From: CAYHZL01 sp964361075
Lineage (GTDB): Bacteria > Bacteroidota > Ignavibacteria > UBA10030 > UBA8401
Direction of reading: 5' to 3'
Assembly (NCBI GenBank): GCA_964361075.1
Contig: CAYHZL010000017.1
Coordinates: 1-33,902 of the forward strand
Length of the DNA stretch: 33,902 nucleotides
Part shown: piece after piece, positions 14,783-24,121 of the stretch
How positions within the stretch are numbered: position 1 is the first letter of the stretch
How the letters are laid out: each line of letters starts with the position of its first letter
Notes under the pieces: generated by a model
The model's input: the letters and a program-made list of their open reading frames with translations, nothing else
Told to the model about the DNA's origin: nothing
The model's database searches: none
Position numbers and translations under genes: made by a program

Positions 14783-16933
14783 AATGCGGTCCCGAAGTTT
14801 TGTATTGCGCTCATGCACATCGGCTCTTTTAATTGCAATTGCCAACGCTTTTTTCTCGCCTACTAAAATAAGAAGTTCCCGAGCACGCGTTACTGCGGTA
14901 TAAAGTAAGTTGCGTTGAAGCATAATATAGTGCGACATGGTAATTGGAACAATGACTGCCTTAAACTCATTTCCTTGGCTTTTATGAATCGTCATCGCGT
15001 AGGCAAGCGTTAGCTCATCCAATTGTTCGAAAGTATATTCAATCTTTCTTCCGTAAAAAGTAACAATGAGTATCCCTTCCTCTTTATCAACACCGGCAAC
15101 GCGGCCAATATCGCCGTTGAAAATATCTTTCTCGTAATTATTTTTTATCTGCATCACTTTATCGCCCATCAAAAATTTTCGCTCACTTCCCTGCCAGCAC
15201 ACTTTCGCGTGTCCGTTTAATGTACGCTGAAGTTCTTTATTCAATTCGCGAACGCCGGAAAGCGACGTGTGCATCGGCGACAAGACTTGAATATCATCGA
15301 ACGCATCGTAACGATAATTTTGTGGAAGGATCGTTGAACACAATCCCACTATTGTAGAAAGAATTTTTTCCGGCGAGTGCTCTTCGATAAATTGAAAATC
15401 TTCCGTAAACTCCGGCGCATCTCCGGAATTTATTTTGTGGGAATTGGTGATGATTGAACTTTCTTCCGATTGACGAAAAATTGTATCGAGCCGCACAGTC
15501 GGAATTTTTTTCGAGGCAATCACATCGCGCAATACTTGTCCCGGTCCAACAGATGGCAACTGATCAACATCACCCACAAGCACCAATTGCGATTCCGGTT
15601 TCAACGCATCGAGAAGCGATGCAAACAATTGAATATCCACCATCGAAACTTCATCCACAATTAACAGCACACAATCGAGAGGATTTTCTACATCGCGGCG
15701 AAATAGACCTGATTGCGGTTCGTACTCAAGCATGCGGTGAATTGTTTTCGCCTCGCGTCCGGTAACTTCCGCCATGCGTTTCGCTGCGCGTCCGGTTGGC
15801 GCACACAAAAGATATTGCAGCCCCAATTCGTCCGCCAATTCGATAATGCCGTTCACGCACAATGTTTTTCCGGTTCCCGGTCCGCCAGTTAACACCGTTA
15901 CCGGTTCTTGAATAGCATGTATAATTGCATTGCGTTGTTTTGTGTCGAAGAGAATGCCGCGTTTTTTTTCGATGTGTATCACCGAACGCAATAATTTTTC
16001 TTCTTCAAACAATTTGGAATTTTTCCGCTGTAGTTTTTCCAACGCACGCGCTGCTTCCATTTCCGCTTCATGCAGCTTCAACGGGAAAATGGATTGCTGT
16101 TCATCAACCAGATATCCGTTGCGGATGCTGTTCTCGATCGCGCGTTCAATTTTTGCTTCATCAATCTGAAGCAACTCCGATGAGCGGCGCACCAATTCTT
16201 CTCGCAAAAGAAAACAATGTCCGGCAGAGCGGCACGCTTCATTCAACACAAAACGCACGCCTGCTTCAAGGCGATACAAACTTTCATGTTCAACGCCGAT
16301 TTTTTTTGCAATCGAATCGGCAATCGTAAAACCGATACCAATCACATCATCAATCAATTGATACGGATTGTTCTTCACGACATTCACTGCACCGTTGCCG
16401 TACGTCTTGTAAATTTTTATCGCATGGCTTGTTCCCACATCGTGCGATTTCAGAAAAAGCATTACTGCCTGCATTTGCTTAAATGATGCCGCTCCCTCCA
16501 CAATTGCCTGCAACTTTTTTTCTGCCACACCTTCCACCTGTAATAATTTTTCCGGTTCGTTATTCAGCACATCCATTGTTTTCGTTCCGAATTTTTTTAC
16601 AATGCGTGCGGCAAGCAACGGACTGACACCTTTCAATAAACCTGATGAAAGATATTCTTCGATACCGTGCAGAGTTGTCGGTGATTGCACTTCGTATGTA
16701 TCAATGGCAAATTGTTTTCCATACTTTGCGTGTGTCGTCCACTTGCCGGAAACAGTGTATTCATCCCCTTCGCGCGGATCCATAATGTAGCCGACAAATG
16801 TGGTGCGCTCGGTGTTATTTTTCAACACGCCGATGAGATAACCGTTTTCGTTATTGTAATAAATTATTCTGTCGAGAACGCCGGTAAGAAATATCGTTTG
16901 CTGCGGTGATGAATGGTGTGCGTTTTTTTTCAA
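14768..16933 (-). CDS. recD2: RecD2-type 5'-3' DNA helicase
   Basis: The protein has 721 residues, the normal RecD2 size. An N-terminal OB-like region and helix-hairpin-helix segments (LLQVEGVAEKKL near 130-141) come before the superfamily 1B motor: Walker A GGPGTGKT (350-357), Walker B IVDEVSM (D427, E428), GDVDQLPSVGPG, an IFRQ motif, NGDIGRV of the SH3-like part, AMTIHKSQGNEF and YTAVTRAR. Without RecB/RecC partners it acts alone in replication-stress or recombinational repair. The start is TTG at 16933, directly after the GT9 stop codon, supported by AAGGAG with a 9-nt spacer. No earlier ATG is in frame after that stop. The last codons are duplicated at 13165-13196. Confidence 0.95.
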   Translation of the reverse strand: MKKNAHHSSPQQTIFLTGVLDRIIYYNNENGYLIGVLKNNTERTTFVGYIMDPREGDEYTVSGKWTTHAKYGKQFAIDTYEVQSPTTLHGIEEYLSSGLLKGVSPLLAARIVKKFGTKTMDVLNNEPEKLLQVEGVAEKKLQAIVEGAASFKQMQAVMLFLKSHDVGTSHAIKIYKTYGNGAVNVVKNNPYQLIDDVIGIGFTIADSIAKKIGVEHESLYRLEAGVRFVLNEACRSAGHCFLLREELVRRSSELLQIDEAKIERAIENSIRNGYLVDEQQSIFPLKLHEAEMEAARALEKLQRKNSKLFEEEKLLRSVIHIEKKRGILFDTKQRNAIIHAIQEPVTVLTGGPGTGKTLCVNGIIELADELGLQYLLCAPTGRAAKRMAEVTGREAKTIHRMLEYEPQSGLFRRDVENPLDCVLLIVDEVSMVDIQLFASLLDALKPESQLVLVGDVDQLPSVGPGQVLRDVIASKKIPTVRLDTIFRQSEESSIITNSHKINSGDAPEFTEDFQFIEEHSPEKILSTIVGLCSTILPQNYRYDAFDDIQVLSPMHTSLSGVRELNKELQRTLNGHAKVCWQGSERKFLMGDKVMQIKNNYEKDIFNGDIGRVAGVDKEEGILIVTFYGRKIEYTFEQLDELTLAYAMTIHKSQGNEFKAVIVPITMSHYIMLQRNLLYTAVTRARELLILVGEKKALAIAIKRADVHERNTKLRDRIVELM

Positions 16934-17956
16934 CTACAATCTCTCCTTCACTGCATCGAAAACTGTACGGGCAGAAATTAATTTCATACATTCTAAATAT
17001 TCATCGCCGGTTCTGAAACACTGCGTTGTGCGGCACGGCGAACAAGAAAGTTTTTGAAAAAAAGAAAGATGACCTTTTGTTGTATCATACGGAAACCATA
17101 TTTCAATCGGCTCCGGACCAAAAATGCCAAGTGTTTTTGTTCCTACCGCAACGCCAATGTGCATCGGACCGCAATCATTCGAAACAAAGACTGCGCATTG
17201 CGATAATATTCCCGCTAACTTCCGCACCGGTAACAGTGGAAGAAGGTGAACTCGCTGCGTTCTTTCTTTCATCAAAAAATCCATCAAGTCTTTGTCATGC
17301 GGACCGGGGCTGAGAATGATTTCAACATTTGTTTGCTCCAACAAGAGTGTGATTAATTCAGCAAAATGTTCTTTCAACCAAATCTTGTTGGACCATGTCG
17401 CGCCCGGATGTAAAATTACAATCGGCGCATTCACATCAACACCAAGATCGTGTAAGAATTGCCGCGCTTCTTTTTTTTCATCTTCAGTTAAAAATATTTG
17501 TGTCTCGAAATATTTTGGTGCAACACCAATTGCTTGTAGTGATTGATAGTGAAAATCAATTGCCGACTTTAATGAACTATCATCTTGTATCCGAATGGTG
17601 TACAATTTTCCACGTCCGCGCACATCGCCGCCGACACGCACCTTCGCACGTGTGGCAAATGAGAGCAACGCGCTGCGAGGATTGCTAAATAAATCGATTA
17701 CCAAATCAAATTTTTTTGCATAGAGCGTGTACAACATTTTTGCCTGATACAAGAACGAGCTATTTGAAAAATCGAAGGAGATAATTTCGTCAAGATACGG
17801 ATTGTGCTCAAGCAGAGAGACAGCTTTTTTATCGCCAAGATATGCGATGTGAGCTTCAGGATATGCTTCACGTAGCGTACGAATTATTGGCGTAGTCAAC
17901 ACAACATCGCCGATAAATTTCATTCTTGTTAATAAAATACGTTTATATGGATTCAT
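16934..17956 (-). CDS. GT9-family heptosyltransferase-like glycosyltransferase
   Basis: The protein has 340 residues. The N-terminal domain begins ILLTRMKFIGDVVLTTPIIRTLREAYP, the GT9 signature with the catalytic aspartate in GDVVLTTP. The C-terminal nucleotide-sugar domain has VILHPGATWSNKIW and VSNDCGPMHIGVAVGTKTLGIFGP. The family includes WaaC/WaaF ADP-heptose:LPS heptosyltransferases, and this member probably adds a core sugar to lipopolysaccharide at the inner face of the inner membrane. A cysteine-containing C-terminal segment (CSPCRTTQCF) is common in the family. The stop codon is immediately followed by the recD2 TTG start. Donor and acceptor cannot be fixed from sequence. Confidence 0.92.
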   Translation of the reverse strand: MNPYKRILLTRMKFIGDVVLTTPIIRTLREAYPEAHIAYLGDKKAVSLLEHNPYLDEIISFDFSNSSFLYQAKMLYTLYAKKFDLVIDLFSNPRSALLSFATRAKVRVGGDVRGRGKLYTIRIQDDSSLKSAIDFHYQSLQAIGVAPKYFETQIFLTEDEKKEARQFLHDLGVDVNAPIVILHPGATWSNKIWLKEHFAELITLLLEQTNVEIILSPGPHDKDLMDFLMKERTQRVHLLPLLPVRKLAGILSQCAVFVSNDCGPMHIGVAVGTKTLGIFGPEPIEIWFPYDTTKGHLSFFQKLSCSPCRTTQCFRTGDEYLECMKLISARTVFDAVKERL

Positions 17957-18026
17957 TGTAACTGCTCAACGTTATTATTGATTCAACTAATCCCTCCGCC
18001 AAAAAGCCGGCGGACTTACAGCCTAA

Positions 18027-18103
18027 CCCCCTTTTCAAGGGGGAATTCTTGCTTTAAATCCCCCTTGAAAAGGGGGTGTCCCGATTTGCTTTTTAATCGG
18101 GAC
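18027..18103. repeat. Paired G/C-run palindromes
   Basis: CCCCCTTTTCAAGGGGGA (18027-18044) and its exact reverse complement (18059-18076) form an 18-bp stem with a 14-nt loop, and each arm is also partly self-complementary. A second hairpin GTCCCGATT/AATCGGGAC (18078-18086 and 18095-18103) follows. On the plus strand a T7 run stands about 10 nt further on. The 284-bp gap 17957-18241 has no gene. Confidence 0.65.
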
Positions 18104-18138
18104 GGGGGATTCGTTTTTTTGGAAATACTGAAATTATG

Positions 18139-18203
18139 CCGAAGGTGGCAACGCCATTCACTTGGAACATCTGGCGAAGCCATTCGCCGTGGCGAACCTT
18201 CGG
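18139..18203. repeat. Palindromic repeat between GWxTD gene and GT9 gene
   Basis: CCGAAGGT (18139-18146) and ACCTTCGG (18196-18203) bound a region with internal GGCGAA/TTCGCC pairs. The CCGAAGG...TTCGGGAC wording is shared with the cluster near 7960-8050, so this is a dispersed repeat family. Confidence 0.5.
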
Positions 18204-18241
18204 GACAAAAGGCACGCTGAGTAGTTACGATTCATCAATAT

Positions 18242-19657
18242 TTATTTTCTTCTCCAGCGTTCAACAAAATATTGCCACAATGTTTCATCCACACTGAACG
18301 GCAGCAATTCATAAAAAAAATTTTCTTCTCCACGCACTTCCATTCTAAATGGCAGCGCGAAAACTTTGTTGCCGATAGAATAGTACCATACTTCATCATA
18401 CGGGCTTCTACATTCAACATACTCCGGCGTGCCGCACACAATATATGCAACTCCCATCGGCGTGCGCGAGCCTTCAATGCACGATGTAAAAAGAAGATTT
18501 GCATCACGCACGCGCTGATCAAATTCTGTTCTGCGCTGTTTCCCGCCTCTTCCTTCCCAGAATCGTTCGAGAATTTTCTGACGCTCTTCATTCGAAACAA
18601 GCGCACGTAATGAATCGTACTCTTCGCTGCGAAGAATCCAACGCAGTGCATCTACAACATCGTTTACAGAAATAAATGTGCGCGACACATTCTGCTTCCG
18701 AAACACTTGCAGCGATTGAACGACGCTATCCTTTTTTTGATTGCCCGTTTTTTGATTGCGCGTTACAAAGAGAGTTCTTTCAACAACCGATTTACCAAAA
18801 CGAGGAAGAGAATAAAATTGCACTGTTGGCGCCGAGGCGCCACGCACCGATGATGCACCGGCTACGAATAACGATTCCGCTTGATAGTATGTTGAATCGT
18901 ACGGAGACACACACGGTGAAATTCGTATTCTGTACGGCGGCGCGGAATAATATACTGCATCAGGATTCATCTCACTGTTTTTTCTTGATACTTTATAGGT
19001 GATGCGCATCTGCACGCTATCGCCTTGCTGTAAGCCATACACTTCCTGAAAAATTCCGAGCGAGTCTTTTAAAAATGAAATTGAAGAAGGAAGAATCGGA
19101 CGAAGAGAAAGTTGTTTGCCGACAGATGTAACAGTATCCAACAACAACATCGAACTTGCTGAGAATACACCTTGCTCAAAATTATTGACTGTGAATTTTT
19201 CCTGCTGCCGATATTTTATTTTTGAAATTTCATCCACGACATTCAACTCGAGCATATATGAACCCGGCAGCAAAGAAAAAGAGTGCATGAAAATATCAAA
19301 AAGCAATGACTGTGTTTCTTCGTACGAGCGAGCGGCAACCGTACGTGTTTGTTCATGAGTTTGCACGAGTGTAGTATGTTCATCATACACAAGAAACGTA
19401 ATCGTATAGCGCGATTGAAAAATATTTTCTTTTTTTTCAAATTTCAGACGGTCGTAAGAAAGCTGAACATACACGTCGGTGCGGTTACCGTTTTTTGTGT
19501 TCACGTTCATACAGTACAAGTCGGGTGCCGGTAGTGTGAGCTTTTTGTATTGTCTGACGGAAAAACAATCGAGCGTTGCCTCGCTGCTCTGACCGCAACC
19601 TGCAAATGTAACACACAGCGCACAGCAGACGCTTATGTACACAAAAAAAATTTTCAT
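18242..19657 (-). CDS. Lipoprotein with a degenerate GWxTD domain
   Basis: I take the ATG at 19657 (471 residues), 1 nt after the stop of the upstream peptidase gene; a GTG 9 nt earlier would add three residues. The N-terminus MKIFFVYISVCCALCVTFAGC ends in a lipobox cysteine, so it is probably a lipoprotein. A beta-rich central part (about 45-290) precedes a C-terminal domain with the order of GWxTD proteins: FWEGR, a helix DQRVRDANLLF, then a strand AYIVCGTPEYVE and DEVWYY. The signature tryptophan and aspartate are missing: the motif reads GSRTPMG (near 396-402). GWxTD proteins are of unknown function and occur in FCB-group bacteria and others. The coupling to a membrane peptidase suggests a joint envelope role. 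Confidence 0.8.
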   Translation of the reverse strand: MKIFFVYISVCCALCVTFAGCGQSSEATLDCFSVRQYKKLTLPAPDLYCMNVNTKNGNRTDVYVQLSYDRLKFEKKENIFQSRYTITFLVYDEHTTLVQTHEQTRTVAARSYEETQSLLFDIFMHSFSLLPGSYMLELNVVDEISKIKYRQQEKFTVNNFEQGVFSASSMLLLDTVTSVGKQLSLRPILPSSISFLKDSLGIFQEVYGLQQGDSVQMRITYKVSRKNSEMNPDAVYYSAPPYRIRISPCVSPYDSTYYQAESLFVAGASSVRGASAPTVQFYSLPRFGKSVVERTLFVTRNQKTGNQKKDSVVQSLQVFRKQNVSRTFISVNDVVDALRWILRSEEYDSLRALVSNEERQKILERFWEGRGGKQRRTEFDQRVRDANLLFTSCIEGSRTPMGVAYIVCGTPEYVECRSPYDEVWYYSIGNKVFALPFRMEVRGEENFFYELLPFSVDETLWQYFVERWRRK

Positions 19658-19658
19658 A

Positions 19659-21947
19659 TTATTCACTCATCGTTGTCAGAACGAAATCACACAACGCAAT
19701 ACGTTCATCAACATATTCTTCTGCAACGCTATCCTGTATATAATTTTTTGTCTGCCAATACATTGCTTTCGCTTGTTCATAGAGGCCTGCTCTGTAAAAA
19801 GAATCGCCCGCATGCATCAACGCATTGAATGAAAGTGTCGGCTCTTCAAAAAAACCGGCAGTGTTTGCAAATAAAGTACCGGCGCGTTCAAAATGTCCCT
19901 GACGATAATGTTCTTTTGCCAAAAGATATTGAAAAAGAAATTGCATCTGTCCACGACTTTCGTTCATTGCTTGTTGCAGTTCAGCAATGCGAAGAGAATC
20001 GCTTGCACTGCCGTACGCATACCATTCCAAAAAATGATTTGTTTTTAACGCCGAACATAATTCATTGCGAAGAGCTGCTGTTTCTGTAAATGCACTGCTG
20101 TATTGCAGCGCTTGTATTTCAGAATACATTATTTGTGCTTCCGAATTTTTTCCTGCGCCCCACAACGCATCACCCAGCAGCAGCAGAATAACCGGATTTT
20201 CTTTCAGCATCGAATGCTTGTCTAACTGATTGTAGCGTTGAATTGCTTCATCATATTTTTTTTGTGCTAGTAACGACTGCATCACTCCGCGCAGTGCGAA
20301 CGCTGTCGGCGCATCATCGAACGATGCCGAAAATTCCTGTTCAGCCTGCACATAATTTTTTACACGAATCGCTTGCAGTGCGTTAGCATTGCGCTGCGCT
20401 GTAACGCGCGCACACGTTTTTCGAAAAATAGATTGCTGAAGAAACATTGTGCGCACCGTTGATACAGGAATTGCAGAACAATCTATCGTGGCAAGAAATT
20501 GTTTCCATTCACCGACAAGTGATGACAGCGATGTTCCATACGCTGTCATAAAATTTCCTGTAGCAAAAACTTTTTTGAATAGTTCAATACCATGTTTGTC
20601 AATGATGTATTTTGAAAAAGAACCGGCAACGGTATAAGCGAGCGTACTGTGTTGTGTTGCAAATCCGGTATAACTGAAAAGCGGTTCAATCGAACTCATG
20701 GCGCTGTCTCGCAGTAATGCGGCGCAGTACGTATGCGGAGAAAAAGTTTCGTTGCTCCAATCAATTGCAACAGCCACACCTTCGTTCATCGCCATGCGCG
20801 CACTGGCATTCACAATCGGCAGCCCGAAATTTCCCGCTACCACATGCACAAGTTCGTGCCGGAATGTTTCTTCGAATGAATCGGCAGTGAGGTGAATTTC
20901 TCTGCGCCATGGTTTTGCAATATTTGTATTTGCTGTTCCGATGTATGTTTTTTTCGCAGCACTGCTCGGATATATATAGAGCGAAATTTTTTTCTTTTCC
21001 GGAAGCCGTTCATGCAATCGTTCGATAACTTTTCGATAATGAAATTCGGCTTCTGCTTTAATGACCCGCGCTTGTTCTGCGGAATAGGAATCTTTAGAAT
21101 AGTAGAAAATAAAATGTTCAGACTCGGTTCGTTTTCCTAATCCTTGCTGAATATCTTCCGCCGTGTGCATGATGTGTAATGAATGACGACTGAAATGCCC
21201 GAAAGCAAGCGTGAATGAAGCCAACGCTACAACACTCCACAACATACGGTCTCCTTGCCGTATTGCAATGCGTACAGGAAAAAATATTCCCCATCGATAT
21301 TTTTTCTTCGCACCGACGAAAAGAAAAAAAAGAACAAAGCACAAAAGTGCGGCAAGCAGTGTAAATTCTCGAAACAGAACTAACATCGTCAAATCGGAAA
21401 GTTGTTCGTCGTATGTAATGCCGGGGAAATATCCGAGTATAAAATTGTACGAAAAAAGCTGCGGCTCGGTGTACGTGATGAAAAGAATTTGTGAAAGCAC
21501 AAGAAGAACAGTGAACGAAAAAAAGAGACGAGAATATTTCGTGAACAACCGAATGAGCATTGCCAGTGCAACAGAGAACATCATCGTGCATACGGGCAGC
21601 AAAAAATAATACGCTAGCCCTTGTGTGAAGGAACAATTTTTTACAACCAATGCATTCGCTGAAATTACGGCGAGCGGAATAAGCAACAACATTCCGTTCA
21701 CCGTCAGATAATCCATCACAACATACAACCACGTTCTGCGCGTCAGCGGTTTTGTGAGATGGTCATCAAGAAATTGTATTGTAAGAAAACCACTGATGAA
21801 TGCAACAGGAATTGTAAGCAGCGCGGAGAATTCGAAACCGAGATAATTGAAAAGCGGAACTTGCGTAAGCGCGCCGGCAATTATCAAATACAACAACGCC
21901 GCCGTGCGGACAGACGTAACACGCATGTATGCTCTGAGTATTTCCAT
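19659..21947 (-). CDS. Polytopic membrane protein with gluzincin peptidase and TPR domains
   Basis: I use the ATG at 21947 (762 residues); the frame extends to 22022, but the extra part crosses a palindrome and has no ribosome site. Residues below count from 22022. About six or seven hydrophobic helices span 38-280. A soluble domain (about 295-515) has HELVH (389-393) followed by NEG with E414, 21 residues after the second histidine, which is the zinc site of gluzincins such as the peptidase-MA-like group. The C-terminal part (about 545-780) has helical pairs such as KKYDEAIQRYNQLDKHS and LYEQAKAMYWQTKNY, typical of TPR repeats. The combination suggests a membrane-anchored peptidase recruiting partners through its TPR. 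The gene ends 1 nt before the GWxTD lipoprotein, its likely partner. Substrate unknown. Confidence 0.82.
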   Translation of the reverse strand: MEILRAYMRVTSVRTAALLYLIIAGALTQVPLFNYLGFEFSALLTIPVAFISGFLTIQFLDDHLTKPLTRRTWLYVVMDYLTVNGMLLLIPLAVISANALVVKNCSFTQGLAYYFLLPVCTMMFSVALAMLIRLFTKYSRLFFSFTVLLVLSQILFITYTEPQLFSYNFILGYFPGITYDEQLSDLTMLVLFREFTLLAALLCFVLFFLFVGAKKKYRWGIFFPVRIAIRQGDRMLWSVVALASFTLAFGHFSRHSLHIMHTAEDIQQGLGKRTESEHFIFYYSKDSYSAEQARVIKAEAEFHYRKVIERLHERLPEKKKISLYIYPSSAAKKTYIGTANTNIAKPWRREIHLTADSFEETFRHELVHVVAGNFGLPIVNASARMAMNEGVAVAIDWSNETFSPHTYCAALLRDSAMSSIEPLFSYTGFATQHSTLAYTVAGSFSKYIIDKHGIELFKKVFATGNFMTAYGTSLSSLVGEWKQFLATIDCSAIPVSTVRTMFLQQSIFRKTCARVTAQRNANALQAIRVKNYVQAEQEFSASFDDAPTAFALRGVMQSLLAQKKYDEAIQRYNQLDKHSMLKENPVILLLLGDALWGAGKNSEAQIMYSEIQALQYSSAFTETAALRNELCSALKTNHFLEWYAYGSASDSLRIAELQQAMNESRGQMQFLFQYLLAKEHYRQGHFERAGTLFANTAGFFEEPTLSFNALMHAGDSFYRAGLYEQAKAMYWQTKNYIQDSVAEEYVDERIALCDFVLTTMSE

Positions 21948-22018
21948 AGTGTATAAAAGATACTCAGAAAATTTTTGAAAAGGAAAAACAGGAAGACAAA
22001 AACATTGCAACACAGATA

Positions 22019-22037
22019 CCATGACTCTGAGTCATGG
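22019..22037. promoter_or_regulatory. 19-bp palindrome upstream of the membrane peptidase operon
   Basis: CCATGACTCTGAGTCATGG has 9-bp perfect arms around one base and lies between the thymidine phosphorylase stop and the peptidase start. The size suits a dimeric regulator. No promoter could be assigned around it, and GTCATGGCATCA recurs at 24230, so it may belong to a dispersed repeat. Confidence 0.4.
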
Positions 22038-22060
22038 CATCACTCAGCGTAATTTATCTT

Positions 22061-23392
22061 TTACACTGAAAAATCTCTCACGCCATTCTTATCAACGACA
22101 CTAATTACTAATTTTGCTGACTGTGGTTTTTCTGTGCCGATTGCAAACGCTGCGGCAACACGCTGTTCCGCTTGTTCCAACACTTCTTTTTTATCGGTGA
22201 AAAATGCAGCAAGCACTTCGCCGCTTTTCACTGTATCACCAACTTTTTTAGAAAGAAGAATGCCTGCCTTCGGATCGATAATGTCGTCAACTTTTGTGCG
22301 CCCCGCACCGAGCGAAATACCGGTGAAACCAAGTTCCAACGAATCAATTGATGTGAGAAATCCGTTGTGTGATGCTTTTACTTCAACAAAATATTTTGAG
22401 CGCGGATATTTTTCCGGATGCTCAAGATAGGAGACATCGCCCCCTTGCCGTTTGGTGAGTGCAAGAAATTTTTCATACGCTTTGCCGTTCTTTACAACTT
22501 CTTTGCATAGTTCAATTCCTTCGCGCAGCGAACCTGCTTTCTTTCCCAACATCACCATTGCACCGCCGAGCACATACGTCAGTTCCATTACATCGGCAAC
22601 ATCTTTTCCTTTCAAACATTCTACCGATTCAACAATTTCACACCAATTGCCGATGGCATATCCGAGCGGCTGATTCATATCAGTGATGAAACCGATTGTC
22701 TCTTTTCCGAAACTGTTTCCAATCCCGACAAGCGCCTCGGCAAGTTCAACAGATTTTTCATACGTCTGCATAAATGCGCCGCGTCCAGTTTTCACATCTA
22801 AAACAAGCGCATCAATTCCTTCCGCCAATTTTTTACTCATAATACTTCCGGCAATAAGCGGAACACATTCAACCGTTGCAGTAACATCACGCAGTGCATA
22901 CATTTTTTTATCAGCCGGCGCAATTTCTTTTGTCTGACCAATCATCACCAAACCTATTTCCGCAATAACTTTTTTGTATTCATCAATGGAAAGCGATGTG
23001 TTGAAACCGGGAATTGATTCCAACTTGTCGAGCGTGCCGCCGGTATGTCCAAGTCCGCGTCCGCTGATCATCGGCACAGGAACGCCGCACGCTGCAACAA
23101 TAGGCGCAAGCGGAAGAGAAATTTTATCGCCAACGCCGCCGGTAGAATGTTTATCAACTTTTACTCCGGCGATGTTCGACAAATCTATAACGTCGCCCGA
23201 ATGCAGCATCAGTTTTGTGAATGTAGCGCGCTCTTCAATACTCATCCCGCGAAAATATGTCGCCATTAAAAATGCCGACATTTGATAATCCGGAATTGTT
23301 CCTTTCACGTAACCATCAATGATAAAACTTAATTCTTCGATGGTGAGTGTGTTGCCGTTCCGTTTGCTTCGAATAATTTCGTTTGCAGTCAT
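22061..23392 (-). CDS. deoA: Thymidine/pyrimidine-nucleoside phosphorylase
   Basis: The protein has 443 residues with the family signature KHSTGGVGDKISLPLAPIVAACG starting at K81, the SGRGLGHTGGTLDKLESIPG loop and DVKTGRGAFM, all of which build the phosphate and nucleoside sites. It cleaves thymidine, and possibly uridine, with phosphate to base and (deoxy)ribose 1-phosphate in cytosolic nucleoside salvage. The length fits the thymidine phosphorylase (DeoA)/pyrimidine-nucleoside phosphorylase (Pdp) group; deciding between them needs a tree. An AGGAAA site precedes the ATG, 9 nt after the HAD stop, so the two genes form one unit. Confidence 0.95.
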   Translation of the reverse strand: MTANEIIRSKRNGNTLTIEELSFIIDGYVKGTIPDYQMSAFLMATYFRGMSIEERATFTKLMLHSGDVIDLSNIAGVKVDKHSTGGVGDKISLPLAPIVAACGVPVPMISGRGLGHTGGTLDKLESIPGFNTSLSIDEYKKVIAEIGLVMIGQTKEIAPADKKMYALRDVTATVECVPLIAGSIMSKKLAEGIDALVLDVKTGRGAFMQTYEKSVELAEALVGIGNSFGKETIGFITDMNQPLGYAIGNWCEIVESVECLKGKDVADVMELTYVLGGAMVMLGKKAGSLREGIELCKEVVKNGKAYEKFLALTKRQGGDVSYLEHPEKYPRSKYFVEVKASHNGFLTSIDSLELGFTGISLGAGRTKVDDIIDPKAGILLSKKVGDTVKSGEVLAAFFTDKKEVLEQAEQRVAAAFAIGTEKPQSAKLVISVVDKNGVRDFSV

Positions 23393-23401
23393 GTTGTTTT
23401 C

Positions 23402-24091
23402 CTAAAGTAATGAAGTAGTTACCGCTGCATTCTCGGCAGCAAAAATAATTTTTATTAATTCGGCAAAACTATCAATAACAAAATCCGGTGACCATTGCAC
23501 CATTTGTTCACGTGAAAGCGAGCCGTATGTAACACCGCACATGGCAATGCCCGCATTTTTTCCGACTTGAATATCCATTTCCGAATCACCAATAATTATT
23601 GTTTCTTCTTGCTTCCAATGTTGCGCAGAAAGAATTTTTTCTATAATAAACGGATTCGGTTTGTATGGCATTCCTTTGTCTGTTCCTTGAATGGAAGAAA
23701 AATATTTCGCAATACCGAAATGTTCGAGAATAATTTTTGTAGTATCGCTGGTTTTCGTCGTTGCCGTTGCAAAACGAACTCCACGTGAATGCAATTTTTC
23801 TACTGTTGATGCAACATGTGGAAATGGTGTTGTAGTTTCAAACCAGCGTTCTTTGTAGCGATTGCGATATTTTTCTACTGACTCAGGAATTCGATGATGC
23901 TCTTCTTGTGGAAAAATATTTTCCATCATTTCATGAATTGGCTTTCCGAAATGCGGAATAATATCATCCATTGTCAGGTGAGTAAATCCATAATGGTGAA
24001 TCATCCATAGTTGAGCATTTAACACATCAAGCGCAGAATCTATCAACGTACCATCAACATCACAAATAATATTTTTAAATTGTGGAGACAT
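23402..24091 (-). CDS. HAD-family phosphatase, phosphoglycolate-phosphatase-like
   Basis: I place the start at the ATG at 24091 (229 residues, MSPQFKNIICDVDGTLIDS). The frame runs on to 24214, but those 41 codons are mostly the repeat element at 24122-24273 and cannot be native protein. Motif I is DVDGT (D11, D13), motif II lies in TATTKTS, the conserved lysine in GMPYKPNPFI, and motif III is GDSEMDIQVGKNAGI. The helical cap is of the small alpha type seen in Gph, PGMB and related phosphatases. Substrate is unknown; the pairing with deoA would suit a sugar-phosphate or nucleotide-derived substrate. Its promoter must lie in or next to the repeat element. Confidence 0.88.
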   Translation of the reverse strand: MSPQFKNIICDVDGTLIDSALDVLNAQLWMIHHYGFTHLTMDDIIPHFGKPIHEMMENIFPQEEHHRIPESVEKYRNRYKERWFETTTPFPHVASTVEKLHSRGVRFATATTKTSDTTKIILEHFGIAKYFSSIQGTDKGMPYKPNPFIIEKILSAQHWKQEETIIIGDSEMDIQVGKNAGIAMCGVTYGSLSREQMVQWSPDFVIDSFAELIKIIFAAENAAVTTSLL

Positions 24092-24121
24092 TATCGTTTT
24101 TTCCGGGAAAGTACTGCTAAC

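Noticed and set aside
21118..21732. 204-codon cysteine- and histidine-rich minus-strand frame
   Set aside because: It lies in another frame within the membrane part of the peptidase gene; the odd composition follows from reading hydrophobic codons out of frame.
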